A stretch of DNA of 64,000 nucleotides from Neonectria sp. B-13 (lineage: Eukaryota; Ascomycota; Sordariomycetes; Hypocreales; Nectriaceae), in the NCBI GenBank assembly GCA_002682825.1, contig NOKP01000012.1:620001-684000 (forward strand), read 5' to 3'. Of this stretch, positions 42,621-53,827 are shown one piece after another; position 1 is the stretch's first letter, and each line of letters begins with the position of its first letter. The translations under genes were made by a program, and so were the position numbers. The notes beneath the pieces were generated by a model. That model was not told the DNA's origin. It worked only from the letters and a program-made list of their open reading frames with translations, and made no database searches.

Positions 42621-44036
42621 TCAGGGCCTTTGGGACCTCTGGATCCAGCTCCGCGTTAAAGCGGGGATGAAGGACGAGTTGCTCTGCCTGTGGAGTCGTG
42701 TAGCTCGGGGTACAGATAGACAGACCACCCAGCGCGTAAGCGCCTTGCACAATATTCAGGACCCAGTCCGCCTCACCCCCAGGAGTAGGCTCCACGAGAA
42801 CCTTCGTCTTGCCCTTGGCTGCCTGTTGCTAGAATGCCTGGGCAAGGACATAGGCCACATGCTGCGCCGTGACGTCCATTGCGTGGACAAGATTGACTGT
42901 AGCAGCAGACTGCATAGTGTCTGGGAGGATTAGGTTTGGGAAGTTCCTTGTAAAGGCCCCGTGCAAAGTGCCGATACCCTCACTCCACTTCTAGTCCAAG
43001 TCGAGTCAACCGCAGCCCTTGACAGTGACATTAGCACGATACTCCGGGCTGCCCGCCGTCCAGGGCTTAAAGCCAGTCCCAAGGATGAGCATGTCAACGT
43101 CAAACTCCTTGCCAACAGCGACCAAGCCAGTTGGTATGCATCGTTCAACTCCCTTGCCATTGGTGTCGATGAGCTCAACGTTCGGCTCCTTAAAGGCTTG
43201 AAGGTATTCATTGTAGAAGCAGGGACGCTTGCACCAGCTAGGGTACCATGGCTTCAGGGCCTTAGCAATAGCGTGATCCTTTACCAGGGTGGAAACATGT
43301 GAGCGTAGTGCTTCTTAATGGGAAAAATAAAGGAAAAGAATAGACAGGATGTAGCTTTCTACTGTCTTACCGGTAAGGCTGCCAGCTGCAGGCCTGCCAA
43401 CAAGATCAGAGAACGATGGGAAAGACGTCCAGCTATTACGAATGAGATCTTCCTATACAGCTGGATCGTTCGAGAGATGAGCAGCCATGTTTTCTCGGCG
43501 TCTACACTGCCAACCTTTCTCAGCAGTGGCTTTTCACCATTGCTCTGGGTCAAGAGGTGCTTGGCCACGTTCAGCCACCGAGGCAGGGGTTCGCTGGATG
43601 ACATGTAACTTCTTGGCCCATTTCGCGAGCTGCGGGATGACCTGAATTCCGGTGGCTCCCGTGCCGAGAAACGCGACCTTCTTGTCTTTTAGGTTGGAGA
43701 GATTCTGATCTTCCGGAGAGCCGCCGGTGTAGCTGTGATCCCAGCGGGCAGTGTGAAAGACGTGGCCGCCAAAGTCAAGCAGCCCTGGGAAACCAGGGAG
43801 CTTAGAGCGCGTCAGGATACCAGAGATGAGGATGTAAAAGTCGCTGCGAACTGTAAGAGTCTCATGAGGGCCGTTGGTAAACTTCCTGACGATGGTGTGT
43901 ACCCATTCAGAAGACGTTTCGTTCCAAGTGTAATCTTGGACGGTCGATTGCCAGAGACCCTGGCCTTGAAGATTCCACGTCGAGGCGACGAGTTCCGCGT
44001 ACTCTTTTAGTTCTGGGCCGTATGCATACTAGTGCA
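42621..44036 (-). pseudogene. Baeyer-Villiger monooxygenase, truncated and mutated
   Basis: Homologue of the intact BVMO at 24128-26086, starting at the equivalent of residue 157 (YAYGPELKEYAEL) and ending in SICTPSYTTPQAEQL. It keeps GGHVFHTARW, FLGTGATGIQVIPQLAKW, QRTPASVAERGQ, KPWYPSWCKRP and ILGTGFKPWTAGSPEYRAN. The frame is broken by several in-frame TAG/TGA codons (for example after DPEQW and in AQAF) and small shifts. Several stops correspond to Gln or Arg codons with one C-to-T change. The FAD-binding N-terminus is absent. It is clearly dead. At the amino-acid level it is close enough to the intact gene to suggest duplication within this locus or its ancestor. Confidence 0.85.
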
Positions 44037-45983
44037 AGACTGTTGAGAGTACGGTGTTTTGGTTCATGAGTCTTGAAACGTGTTGCCACGTTCAACTACT
44101 TGTCGATACTGCGGCAGCTGGCAGAGGCGGTCAGGTGATAAAGATTCAGGATCAAGAAGCAGATATACGTATAAGACTGTTGGCACGGAAATTGCTGGCT
44201 GGTTCTCAGCGAGGTCAACCTTCTTCATGATGGAGAGGAAGAGCAACGAGAGTCACTTGGGATAAACACTGTCGTGCTGGGCAGCCATAGGCCGCCTGTA
44301 GCCGATGCGTTCAGGCTAGAAGGTTGGATCCTGTCAAGAATCAAAGTAGAAACATCCGTTTATTAAGATTGGCATTCATGTCAGGAGCACAACATGCAAA
44401 ACTCTCCCGGTTAAAGGGCCATCTTGGTCTATCTCTGGAACTTGATCTTCATCACAAGTTACATAGCAGGCAAGTTCCTTCTACATGTGGCCCGCCCGAG
44501 TCACATCTGTTGTCGAACGATGTCAGCTGGCGTATTGATTTGTTTGATAGCGCAGCGTTACGCATCTCTTAATGCGACCTTGGTAGCCTTAGCATAGGAG
44601 AGACTTGGATAAGATTTTCTAGTTCTAACATTCTTAGACATCCACTTACTTTAAAACCGACTTGCCCTACGCCTGCTCTTTGACGTATACGACTTTATGA
44701 CTTAACTGGCTCCATCACATTTAAGAATGCATTTTCGAGGTTAACAGCCGAATCTCGCCGTGACGTTTTCTAGAGGTACCAAGTTTACACTCAACCGAGA
44801 CAGCCGTATTTACATCATCTGAGTAGTTACCAGGGGAGTAAGAAAAATGTCTAAAGCGTGACCGAGTATGCAAAGCGAAAGCACGAACCTGAACCACTAC
44901 CGATTTACCTAGCCGTGGAGGTAGGAAGAGTCTGTTATCGATCACATTTCGGAGGATCTCTGACAACTTATGGGATGGGATAGGACCCTATCCAACCGTC
45001 AATGATGACATGGTATTCTCAGGCAGAAAAGGACTTTTGGAAGCTGTGGATATGGGTTTTGGTGTGCGCGTGAAAGTGGTACTGGGTGGTCTAGGTGAGA
45101 TGCCAACTACGAACTAGCATAAACTACTGGGGGTGGAACAAAAGTTTCGGTAAGCTAGAGTCCCGCCCAAGCCGCCTGAGTAAAACTAAATTCAATCGGT
45201 ATTTATGAGCTAAGAGGGTGTGGCCCGTCGAGGCTGATCAGAATGGTTCTCGGTGGATTACGGAACGCTGATACACCAGAGAATCTACTGGCAGGAAGAG
45301 TTCAATTAGATCCTAAGCGTATTACACAAAAGGCTTCATTATGGTGGCGTAAAGACTTGAAAGACGGGATTGTTGGAACATCAGAGAAGAATGTACCGGC
45401 CAGCAAGCTCCGGCGAAGGGCCTATCCCAGAGCCAATAGTGATTACGCGCATGCTCTATTTGCATCGGCCTACTCCCCTCAGGATTGGATTTTGCCGATA
45501 TCCGGGCCAGTGTGCCTCTGACGTGAGAGAACGATCTAGGGGAAAATGGGAGTTGAGCGATCGTCGAGTTTTCAAGGCCTAAATAACGGAGCCTACGGAT
45601 AACGATAAGACTACTGAAAACGCCTCCACTTGATGACTCTAGCACATTCACGCATTCGCCGCTACAGGATATCCTAATCTCAGCAGCTAGGGGCTAAAAC
45701 TCGTTCTCCACGTTTTATTTGTTGTGCCTTGCTTGCTTGCTATTTTAATGAGTGGCGTTTATACAGATCGGCGAGAAAGGCCGCTGAAGCGCAGAGCCCT
45801 GACGCCAGAAGCAATGGTGTCTCACTAGTTTCATTCGTGTTGGCCTTCGTTAGCCAACAACCTTCATTGGCCAGGGAAACATCAAAGGGGTTTGATAAAG
45901 CAAGGCTCTGACGCGCCTCTTCTTGGCGAACTGCTCCAGCTTTGCTCTTTGTCTATCACAACCAGCATCTGTCACTCGTTACA
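44037..45983. other. gene-poor region, nothing recognised
   Basis: Nearly 2 kb with moderate GC. The longer frames (45243-45521 plus and 45322-45651 minus) overlap each other and lack motifs. No repeat or RNA gene seen. Confidence 0.45.
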
Positions 45984-46935
45984 ATGGTTTCTTCAAAGCT
46001 ACTCGCCGGCGCTTTGGCGATTCTCTCTATTGGCGCCGTGAATGCTGGAAAATGTCATCCAACATATCTCTCTACCGCATCGTCTGCTCTTGAGTCCACG
46101 TCGACTGCCGAGACCTCGAATACCGAAATCCCGGCAACCGAAACCTCGACTATCAAGAGCCTGACTGAGACTTCTACCGCCACTTCTTCTCTAACAACAG
46201 CCTCGGAGACGACCTCCTCGGCTTGGGTTCCTGCTGACTTGTTCCCTTGCACCACAGACATACAATGCTCGCTTGGCCTCGAGCTATGCGACAGGTTCCG
46301 CTGCGGCTGCCTTGATGGCTTCTGCCGAGTTGAGACCGCGACCACCACGTCAGACTTTCCACCGTTACTGATGCTACCACCACCACCGACGCTGAAACCA
46401 CCACTGAGACGACCGCCAATGAGATCACAACCGTCGAGACCACACCGACCACGACCACGTCTCAGCCCTAGGCCACCGAGCTCAACTGCGATATCTATGG
46501 CCAACTCATGCAAAAAGGGTCTCTACTCCGCGTTGATCTCGCTACTGGTATAACTACTTTGGTTGCCAGCGGCATCGGCCCTGGTGGCAATATCAATGGT
46601 ATCGGCTGTAATAAATACGATAACTATATTTACGGTATGGTCCCGGTTAGTTCTGGCTCGCAGCTTATTAGGATTGGGCTGATGGTAGTTGGTCTCTTCT
46701 GCCTTTTCGCGTAGTAAACCGTAATATAATTGTGGGCGATATTGATAACTAAGGTGGATATGGGTTCTCAGATACTGGTCCATCTTGGTGGGCGGTTGAC
46801 CTAAGTAACCCCTCGTCTGCTACCTATGGGAAATTCATCATGTCTGGAGTTGCAAACCATGATGACTATATTGTAGATTGGGTATTCGTTCCTGGTGGTG
46901 GCGACTATTAATACGACCCCTTGGCTGCGGAGGAT
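45984..46935 (+). pseudogene. secreted Ser/Thr-rich protein with DUF6923-like domain, decayed
   Basis: Begins with a good signal peptide (MVSSKLLAGALAILSIGAVNAG), then a Thr/Ser-rich stalk and a six-Cys EGF-like module (CTTDIQCSLGLELCDRFRC, GCLDGFC). The frame shifts near 46355; the next frame gives ATTTTDAETTTETTA, a TAG, then ELNCDIYGQLMQKGSLLRVD and GPGGNINGIGCNKYDNYIYG. Further stops precede WWAVDLSNPSSATYGKF and DWVFVPGGGDY. The second half matches the beta-propeller-like DUF6923 repeats of fungal cell-surface proteins. Original role presumably wall-bound adhesin-like; several TAG/TAA stops and shifts say the copy is dead. Its tandem relative starts at 47263. Confidence 0.65.
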
Positions 46936-47262
46936 GGCTGTTTGAAGAGCAGTATTAAACAAAAGTGAACGACACCCCCAAGCGATGTAAGCAGTGGCTG
47001 TACGGATGCGTACGAGGTCAATAGCGATCAGCAACAAAAAATACTTTGTGGACAACAAGCATCGCCACCAAGTGAATAACGTCATACTAGTTCTATGCGA
47101 GTTGGTTCAGCCTGACAGCACCAACATCCAGATCTAACAGAAGCAAAACATGGAAAGGGGCGGATAAGAGGGATCGTCCACGCCCTGGCTTTGCTGGCTT
47201 TTCTGGCTCCTCCGCTGGATTCCTGTCGTTTATTTCCTGTCCCAACCTTGCCACTCATTATC

Positions 47263-47864
47263 ATGATTTCGTCTCGCATTCTTACTGGAACCCTGGCCTT
47301 GCTGGCTGTCAGTGTTGTTAATGCTCGACCATGCCATCCTTCTTCTACCCCTACTTCGTTGTCTGCTTCCGAGACTACCTCCATCGGGACTTCTACTACA
47401 CCACGAGTGAGAGCGCTTCAGTATCCCTCACTGTTTCGACCGAGACCGAGACCGCCACTACGTCAGAGGAGTCTTCTACAGACGTCACGAGTTCTAGTTC
47501 AACTGATACCATCTCGATCGAGACCATCCCAACTAATACCGCCACGACTGAGACCATCTCGACTGCTACCGTCTCGACTGATACAGTCTCAACTGATACC
47601 ACTTCCACTGAGTCCGTCTCGACGGACACCACTACCACGCAGTCCACCCCAACCGACACCACTACATCGATGCTCACGGTTTCTACCACTAAGACGTCCA
47701 CTGCGAGCACGACCACGTCATCTCTCGCCCCCACAGACACTACAGGCGTTCAGTGCACAGATAATAGTAAGTGCCAGGCCCTTAACAGAGAAGCCAACCC
47801 CTTCTATAACTCAGAGGGCACTTACATCTCTAGTAACTACATTGCCCGCCTTGTTTCGCTTTAA
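47263..47864 (+). pseudogene. tandem paralogue of the Ser/Thr-rich secreted protein
   Basis: Starts MISSRILTGTLALLAVSVVNAR, closely matching the signal peptide of the 45984 gene, followed by PCHPSSTPTSLSASETT. Near 47400 the frame changes; the following frame is a long imperfect STDT/TETI-type repeat (47406-47745) and then GVQCTDNSKCQALNREANPF before a stop at 47862. No DUF6923 domain remains. Either an intron or a frameshift links the two parts; I favour decay. The repeats may expand and contract by slippage. Confidence 0.55.
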
Positions 47865-48034
47865 CTACCTATCGCACTTATTCCAATATAGGAGATGAAC
47901 TCTAGCTAGGCTGAAGACGAATTTGTCTGACCTAGGGCTCTTTGCATCGTACTTTGATGAAGAAACCTTCCTGATGGACTGAGCCCCTGTTGATAGTTTT
48001 AGTCTTATCTCGAAGTCTAGCTCTAAGTGATCAC

Positions 48035-49860
48035 TTACCCAGCATATATATGCCACTCTTGATACTCTTTCGGCAGTTCTAGTTCTAGATGCATTAAGAT
48101 ACTAGCTATAGCCTGTGTAACTATGAGCTTGGATGTCTGGCTTTTAGCTTATAGTGACAGATATCTCACTTTAGTTGCTTCCATCCAGGCTATGTCTGTT
48201 ACAACGATGTCAGCAGTGTTCACCTCGATAAAGGAAATAGTTATTAAACTTACGTCGTCCGAGACACGCTCTAGTCCCACCGCCAAATGGGAAGAAGTAC
48301 TTGACTTAATGATTGTTAGAAATGCGTTCTGGGGGATACGATCACCTACGCAAATCAGCTTTCCTGTCACTATCCAGCCATCTTTCAGGGCGGTATTCTT
48401 CGACATCGTCACCCCAAATCTCCGGCCTTCGATGGATAACCCACGGGGCAGTACCCACAACAACCTAGCATCATGGTCAGTTTGCTCTGGTCACAATCGC
48501 AACAATCCAAGGACTTCAAATCCCACTGACCCCTGCTGGAACGTAGTGATCAATGATATGCATGCCCCCTTTCGGGACCACGCGCTGGAGTGTGCCGGGA
48601 GAAGGCATGTGAAGCCGCATAGTCTCATACATAACTGCCTGTAAGTATGCACACTTGTCTGCCTCGTCAAGGCGAACGAGCTCGCTCAGATTACCGGAAG
48701 CCTTGAAGCTCTGGAGTTCAGTGACGAGCTTGTGTAATTTGTCAGGGTTCTTGAGTAGGTAGTAGAAGGCCGCGTTGAGGATTATAGCCACGTCGGCTGC
48801 TCCGGCAACAATGTTGGCAGCAAAGGTTACCCTGATCTCCTCATCGGTCGGAGAAGAGGTAGTTTGTTGCGTGCGCAATAGCTGGGCAGAGAGATCTCGA
48901 TCATCGGCCTTCAGCTCACCACTGGCCAGCATGGCTTTACGCTCATACCACAACTCGGTGGCCACTTGCTCAATGACCTGTTCGGGAGATTGAGAGGTTG
49001 TGAGCCAACTGATTAACCCCAAAAGAGGTTTAAAGCATCCGAAGAGAACGGGCGTTTGACCCAGGAGCACGGCAAATCTTGTGAGCTCTTTGATTTCTCG
49101 GAATATGTTATTGTCGCTGCCGGCTTGGACGAAACCTTGATTGCGCCCAAAGGTCACCTGAACAATAAGATCTACAACATGGTGAGCAAGGCTGAATGTG
49201 AACGAATGCGTTGAGTAGAGGGCTTACCATACGCAAAGAGCTCCATCCATTTCCCAAAATCTATGACCTGGCCATTCTTGCTCTTCAATGTGTCTATGAG
49301 GCCTCTGATTATTCCGTCCACAGTTGATTCTAGTTGCCTGACGCTCGTCATAGAATACGGCTTTGAGAAAAGCTTGCGGCTCTGTCCGTGGATTTTCTCG
49401 TCGCGCTCCGCAAAAACATCAAACTTTCTGCCGTTGAGAAACACATCGTAGAATGCCGATTTAGTGAATGGTTTAGCAGCGCTGTATATTTGCTTGAATG
49501 CGAGAAGATCCACGGTGCTTCTAGAACCAGAATTAGATAAATATCTTGACAGGTCAAGTCGCGAGTGACTGGGGTGGCATACAGTTCGTTCGGCCCAATC
49601 CTCACGACGGACCCGTGCTTTTTGTGCAGAGCGAGCAAAGTCTCATGTTGGTCTCCACGAGCGACGACATATGAGCGCCAGAAATCGGTCAACTTGGCCC
49701 AAAATGGACCTGGGTACTTGGCCAATGGGGAGAATGCAAGCCTGTAGACGCTGCAGATGGAAACGTAAATGAAACCAAAAGACAACAGAGCCAGCGCCCA
49801 ATGCTCCGTCATCCACTGAGTTGGAGCACTCAGTTGGTGTTGTATAGCGCTGGCCTCCAT
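48035..49860 (-). CDS. cytochrome P450 with altered I-helix
   Basis: 493-residue microsomal P450 from seven exons: 49860-49583, 49520-49228, 49171-48531, 48464-48350, 48304-48254, 48195-48170 and 48112-48035; all phases agree. It has one N-terminal anchor (WALALLSFGFIYVSICSVY), then SPLAKYPGPFWAK, RIGPNELSTVDLLAFKQIY, TFGRNQGF, the ExxR motif YETMRLH, YRPERWLD and the haem motif FFPFGGGTRACLGRR. The I-helix is unusual: where fungal relatives read AGSETTAT, this one reads AGAADVAI, losing the acid-threonine pair that normally delivers protons for O2 activation. It may catalyse a dehydration, rearrangement or peroxide-driven reaction, or be losing function. The last two short exons were chosen by frame and remain less certain. 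Confidence 0.82.
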
Positions 49861-50714
49861 GTTGGTTTGTGAACGACCAATGTTTGAACGAAGGAATAAA
49901 AGCGACCAATGAAAAGCACGTTATTCTGAATCCGGGATAAGAGGTGGATTTAATGTATCTGGACAGGCCTCAATAGCAATATTAGTACTCCCTTCAGAAT
50001 CATCTTCATTCCTAGACATAATCGGTGGCTATCAGGCTTCCCCGCGTCCCAGCGCTTAGCGCAGGGTCGCCAAGATTAGGCATGTATGTGGGCCAAACTA
50101 GGTAGGTAATTAAGCGCCGTACGGGGCACCTCGGCATCATGCATGGAGGGAAGGGTCACCATTGCGTGGTGACCCAAGTCATCCGCATCGGGTGTTGTTG
50201 GGATCCTGAGGGCCACGGTGGCCGCGGACGACCGACACGGAGGATAGAAGGGGTCTTGTTGGTAAGCAGTGAGTTTTGAATACTTGACCTGCGTACTGCT
50301 CGTACCCTGCCCTTGAAATCCACAGCCCCGCTACACTTAACCCCCGCGTTTCGTTCCCCGGAGGTTATGGATTGGCAATCGTACGGATAGACTACGTCTT
50401 AGCGTTATGCACCCGCATGTTGGCATTGCTGAGTGCCGCGGCCTCCACAGAGTGCACCATAATCCACGTCGAGTGCCGTGGGGGGGCCCACCGTCATCGA
50501 TTCCGAGGCTGCTCAGGCATTTCAGCAGTCAAGCAAGGCGCCTCTTCAGGTAGGTGGGCAAGCGGAACAGGAATTCCAGACAGATTAGGCCTGGTGCCTT
50601 CGTTTTATACGTTACATATCCATTCAGGCTGCGAGTACTTCACTAACGAGTACGACTAGATGCAAAAGACGAAACAAGATATTGTTATGATGTGTAAGAA
50701 GGGCACTCACGGCT
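49861..50714. other. intergenic, nothing recognised
   Basis: About 850 bp between the P450 and the hydrolase. A plus frame at 50372-50659 has no recognisable content. No CGGGCCCCG site. Confidence 0.45.
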
Positions 50715-51839
50715 CTAGCCTAGAATCCGCCCAAGAAACTCACCAGCATTTCTGGCACCCAACACCGCCTCATTTTCAAACCCCAACAGAGGTCCCACGT
50801 TGAGGATGTCGTGAGGGGCAAGCTCCTCGACAACTAACTCTATCGTGGTTCCCGCGCCGCGGAACTGCTCCACCAGCCGCAGGTTTTCGCCAAATAGGAC
50901 CTCCTTCCCGCCGGTGTGCACCCAAACTGGCGTCTCAGTTCGAAAGGGGCTATGTACAGGAGAGATGTATGAATCCGTCACCGACACGACTCCGTCACCC
51001 GTGAGCGTCTCGACTCCCCAGCAGGCGAAGTTCGTGTGAATGTAGTCCATGGGATAGTTTGGGAGAAGCCTGCAATTACGCGGATCCTGGGCGAAGGCGA
51101 GGTCAACCCATGGAGACCAGAGCAGTGCGGCGCGCGGCGCGGGCAGATCGGTCTCGGAACCGAAACTGGCTACGTAGCGTAGCAGGGCCAGCGCGAGGTT
51201 GCCACCGGCAGAGTCGCCGCTGACAATGATCTGGGACGCAGAAATTCTAAGATCATGGAGCAGGTAGGAGTAGGAGGAGATGGCGTCTTGGAGCGCGGCG
51301 GGAAAGCGGCCCCCCGGGTTACTAGATAGCCTGTACTGTGGCGTGAAGATGTGCGTGCACGGCGTACTCTGGAGTAGTGTCCGAGCAAGGAATCCCATAT
51401 CGCTGTCTCTGCCGTTGCCCATGACGTACGCCCCACCGTGGAAGTGCAGGACTACGAGTTGGTCGTGCTGCTCCCTCGGCAGCGCGGGTATGGGAGCCGG
51501 CGACCAGGTTCCGCCGACCCTGCCTGGCTGGATGACAACGTCGTCTGCTAGTCCCCTAAACCGGGCTGGGGCCCCTGGAGATATAACGACAAATCTGTCG
51601 CCCTCTGATCCGGGCGCGAGAGAAAGCGGTGTTGGCATGCGGAGCGCAGATTGGTGCCGGATCAGGGATTTAACGAGCCGCACAGCAACCGCCTGTCGGA
51701 ACGACCAGTCGGAGTGCGGCCTACCGCATCGTAGCAGGCTGAAGAGTACGACATGAGCAAAGGATACCGCGATGGCTGGCGGTACGATGAAGAGAATGTA
51801 CACGAGTTTGAAAGGCTGTTTTGACCACAAGTACGACAT
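50715..51839 (-). CDS. membrane-anchored alpha/beta hydrolase, HSL/GDSAGG esterase type
   Basis: Single-exon, 374-residue carboxylesterase/lactonase of the hormone-sensitive-lipase family. An N-terminal transmembrane segment (about 11-37, LVYILFIVPPAIAVSFAHVV) suggests ER anchoring with a catalytic domain from about 80. The oxyanion motif is FHGGAYV (HGG 134-136), the nucleophile Ser210 in SGDSAGG, and the general base His343 in APHDI. The acid position, usually Asp in DxL, reads GGKEVLFGEN, so Glu313 probably serves, as in many fungal members. It is divergent from the BVMO at 52349 across 509 bp. A hydrolase next to a BVMO is a natural pair: the BVMO makes an ester or lactone which the hydrolase opens (inference). 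Confidence 0.87.
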   Translation of the reverse strand: MSYLWSKQPFKLVYILFIVPPAIAVSFAHVVLFSLLRCGRPHSDWSFRQAVAVRLVKSLIRHQSALRMPTPLSLAPGSEGDRFVVISPGAPARFRGLADDVVIQPGRVGGTWSPAPIPALPREQHDQLVVLHFHGGAYVMGNGRDSDMGFLARTLLQSTPCTHIFTPQYRLSSNPGGRFPAALQDAISSYSYLLHDLRISASQIIVSGDSAGGNLALALLRYVASFGSETDLPAPRAALLWSPWVDLAFAQDPRNCRLLPNYPMDYIHTNFACWGVETLTGDGVVSVTDSYISPVHSPFRTETPVWVHTGGKEVLFGENLRLVEQFRGAGTTIELVVEELAPHDILNVGPLLGFENEAVLGARNAGEFLGRILG

Positions 51840-52348
51840 CTTTAAATGTTAACAAGAATGACAGGTTTTAGATCATAGGTGACGGTGAGGACCAGAGGTA
51901 AATTTCCCCGACTACAACGGTGGGCTGCCCTATTTACCAAAATTCATCTCTACCAAGATGTCTGCTCCCATCCTCTCCCCGCAGACTCGGGGCAAAGCCT
52001 CGGTGTTCGTGTATTTCGGACTCCGCGGGGGTTTCACCCTGCAGACGCAACACCATTCAAAGATCCACCCCCACATTTCAATGCCCAGATGATCACGCAT
52101 AGCCGTCGTGGAGAAGGACAAGGTGGACGTACTGAGGCCCTGCATGCCGGAGGAAAGACGCGTCTGTATCGGGTTCCGCGGATCCCTAGATAGAATCATA
52201 GCTGCGGCGGCATTGGAGTATTTATCCAAAGTCTGATCAATGTCCAAGAATTTTCTTTGCCTGTCGCAGACACCCTCCAAGCTTCTTCTTCATCATTCCC
52301 CTTTCCTAGTCAATTCAACGAACGCAATCAAATACCAGCACTACTACC
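51840..52348. promoter_or_regulatory. divergent promoter between hydrolase and EtaA-like BVMO
   Basis: 509 bp between two divergent start codons, so both genes probably share control. It contains no CGGGCCCCG site. No TATA box or other element could be supported firmly. Confidence 0.4.
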
Positions 52349-53827
52349 ATGGTTGCCGAGACAGACGACAGCCTCTACCCTCCTACAGTCGGCTTCGACG
52401 TCGTCATAGTCGGAGCAGGAATCTCCGGTATCAACACGGCATACCATATCGAGACCGGAGCTCCTCAACCCACATCCTATGTCATCTTCGAGGCAAGAAG
52501 TAACATTGGCGGAACCTGGGACCTATTCCAGTACCCTGGCGTGAGGTCCGACTCGAACATCTTCACATTCAGCTTCCCCTGGAACCCCTGGAATAGAGAA
52601 AGCATCCTCGCACCTGGGTCAGACATCGCTGCGTACGTGGTCGAGTCTGCTGCAAAGTTCGGGATCGACAAGAAGATCAAGTTTGAGCACAAAGTCGTGT
52701 CCGCGAACTGGTCTTCCAAGCAAAATCTCTGGGCCGTGGATGTCCAAGACAGTGAAGGCCAGATGCATACTTTGCACGCCCGGTTTCTCGTTTTGGGTAC
52801 CGGGTACTACGACTACGACGAACCCCTCCAGGCTCATATACCGGGGATCGAAAACTTCAAGGGGACTGTGATACACCCGCAGTTCTGGCCGAAGGGCTTT
52901 GATTACACCGACAAGAATGTTGTCGTCGTCGGCAGCGGTGCCACTGCCATCACAATTGTGCCGGGGATGACCGAGGCAGCTAAGCACGTCACCATGCTTC
53001 AACGAAGCCCATCCTATATTGGCGCGGTCCCTCAGCACGACAGCCTAGCCAAGCTGGAGAAGGCTGTCCTTCCGGTTAGTCTCGCCGGGCGGGTCACTCG
53101 TTTCCGCCACATGATTTTTGACTATCTGTTTTACTACTTTTGTATCTTCTTTCCCAATACCGCTCGATCCATGATTCTCAACGAGACGGCCAAACTTCTC
53201 CCAAAGTCTGTCCCCGTCGATCCGCACTTCACACCGCGTTATAAGCCTTGGGGTCAACGCTTCTGCGCTTGCCCTGACGGCGACTTCTTTGCCGCCCTGA
53301 GATCCGGAAAGGCAAGCGTGATTACCGACACCATCAAGGAGGTCACACAGGATGCAATACAATTGGATTCAGGAGAGACCTTGCGGCCGGATGTCGTTAT
53401 TACCGCTACAGGCCTGAAGCTGCTCGCGGTCGGCGGTATCCGACTGTCCGTGGATAGCCACGTCGTCGACTGCTCCAAGAAGTTCTTCTGGAAAGGTTTC
53501 ATGATCCAAGACCTTCCAAACCTGGCGCTCGTCCTTGGCTATGTCAACGCATCCTGGACCTTGGGGGCCGAGATAACAGGAAAGGCCATTGTACGGATTC
53601 TTCGCCAAATAAAGCGAGAGGGCGCTTCGAGCGTTGTGCCCCGTCTCGAACACCCAGAACGTATGCAGCCGCAGCCTTTCTTCCAAATTTCGGCTACGTA
53701 TATACGTGACGCAGACCAGATACTACCCTTAGGGGGTACGGGTCCATGGACGCACAGGTGGAATTACTTTGCTGATTACTGGAAGTCAGTTTGGGGTGAT
53801 ATCAAAACTGGGTTGGAATATCGTTGA
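52349..53827 (+). CDS. EtaA-like class B flavin monooxygenase (BVMO)
   Basis: Single-exon, 492-residue FAD/NADPH monooxygenase. FAD motif VVIVGAGISGI (18-28), then EARSNIGGTWDLFQYPGVRSD-type sequence (48-68), the BVMO fingerprint FKGTVIHPQFW (170-180) and the NADPH motif VVVVGSGATA (191-200), with the late ATG-type segment VVITATGLKL. It is shorter than the 652-residue enzyme at 24128 and belongs to the EtaA/steroid-monooxygenase side of the family, which oxidises linear and cyclic ketones or sulphur groups. A hydrophobic stretch (about 255-272, FDYLFYYFCIFF) may touch membrane. It is intact, with a clean start 7 bp into a short leader. With the divergent hydrolase and nearby P450s and SDR it forms the second tailoring cluster. 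Confidence 0.88.
   Translation: MVAETDDSLYPPTVGFDVVIVGAGISGINTAYHIETGAPQPTSYVIFEARSNIGGTWDLFQYPGVRSDSNIFTFSFPWNPWNRESILAPGSDIAAYVVESAAKFGIDKKIKFEHKVVSANWSSKQNLWAVDVQDSEGQMHTLHARFLVLGTGYYDYDEPLQAHIPGIENFKGTVIHPQFWPKGFDYTDKNVVVVGSGATAITIVPGMTEAAKHVTMLQRSPSYIGAVPQHDSLAKLEKAVLPVSLAGRVTRFRHMIFDYLFYYFCIFFPNTARSMILNETAKLLPKSVPVDPHFTPRYKPWGQRFCACPDGDFFAALRSGKASVITDTIKEVTQDAIQLDSGETLRPDVVITATGLKLLAVGGIRLSVDSHVVDCSKKFFWKGFMIQDLPNLALVLGYVNASWTLGAEITGKAIVRILRQIKREGASSVVPRLEHPERMQPQPFFQISATYIRDADQILPLGGTGPWTHRWNYFADYWKSVWGDIKTGLEYR

Noticed and set aside
45243..45651. Overlapping plus and minus frames as a possible gene
   Set aside because: Both lack motifs, overlap each other and sit in a gene-poor stretch.
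47396..47740. Val-rich minus-strand frame
   Set aside because: Mirror image of the Thr/Ser-rich tandem repeat on the plus strand.
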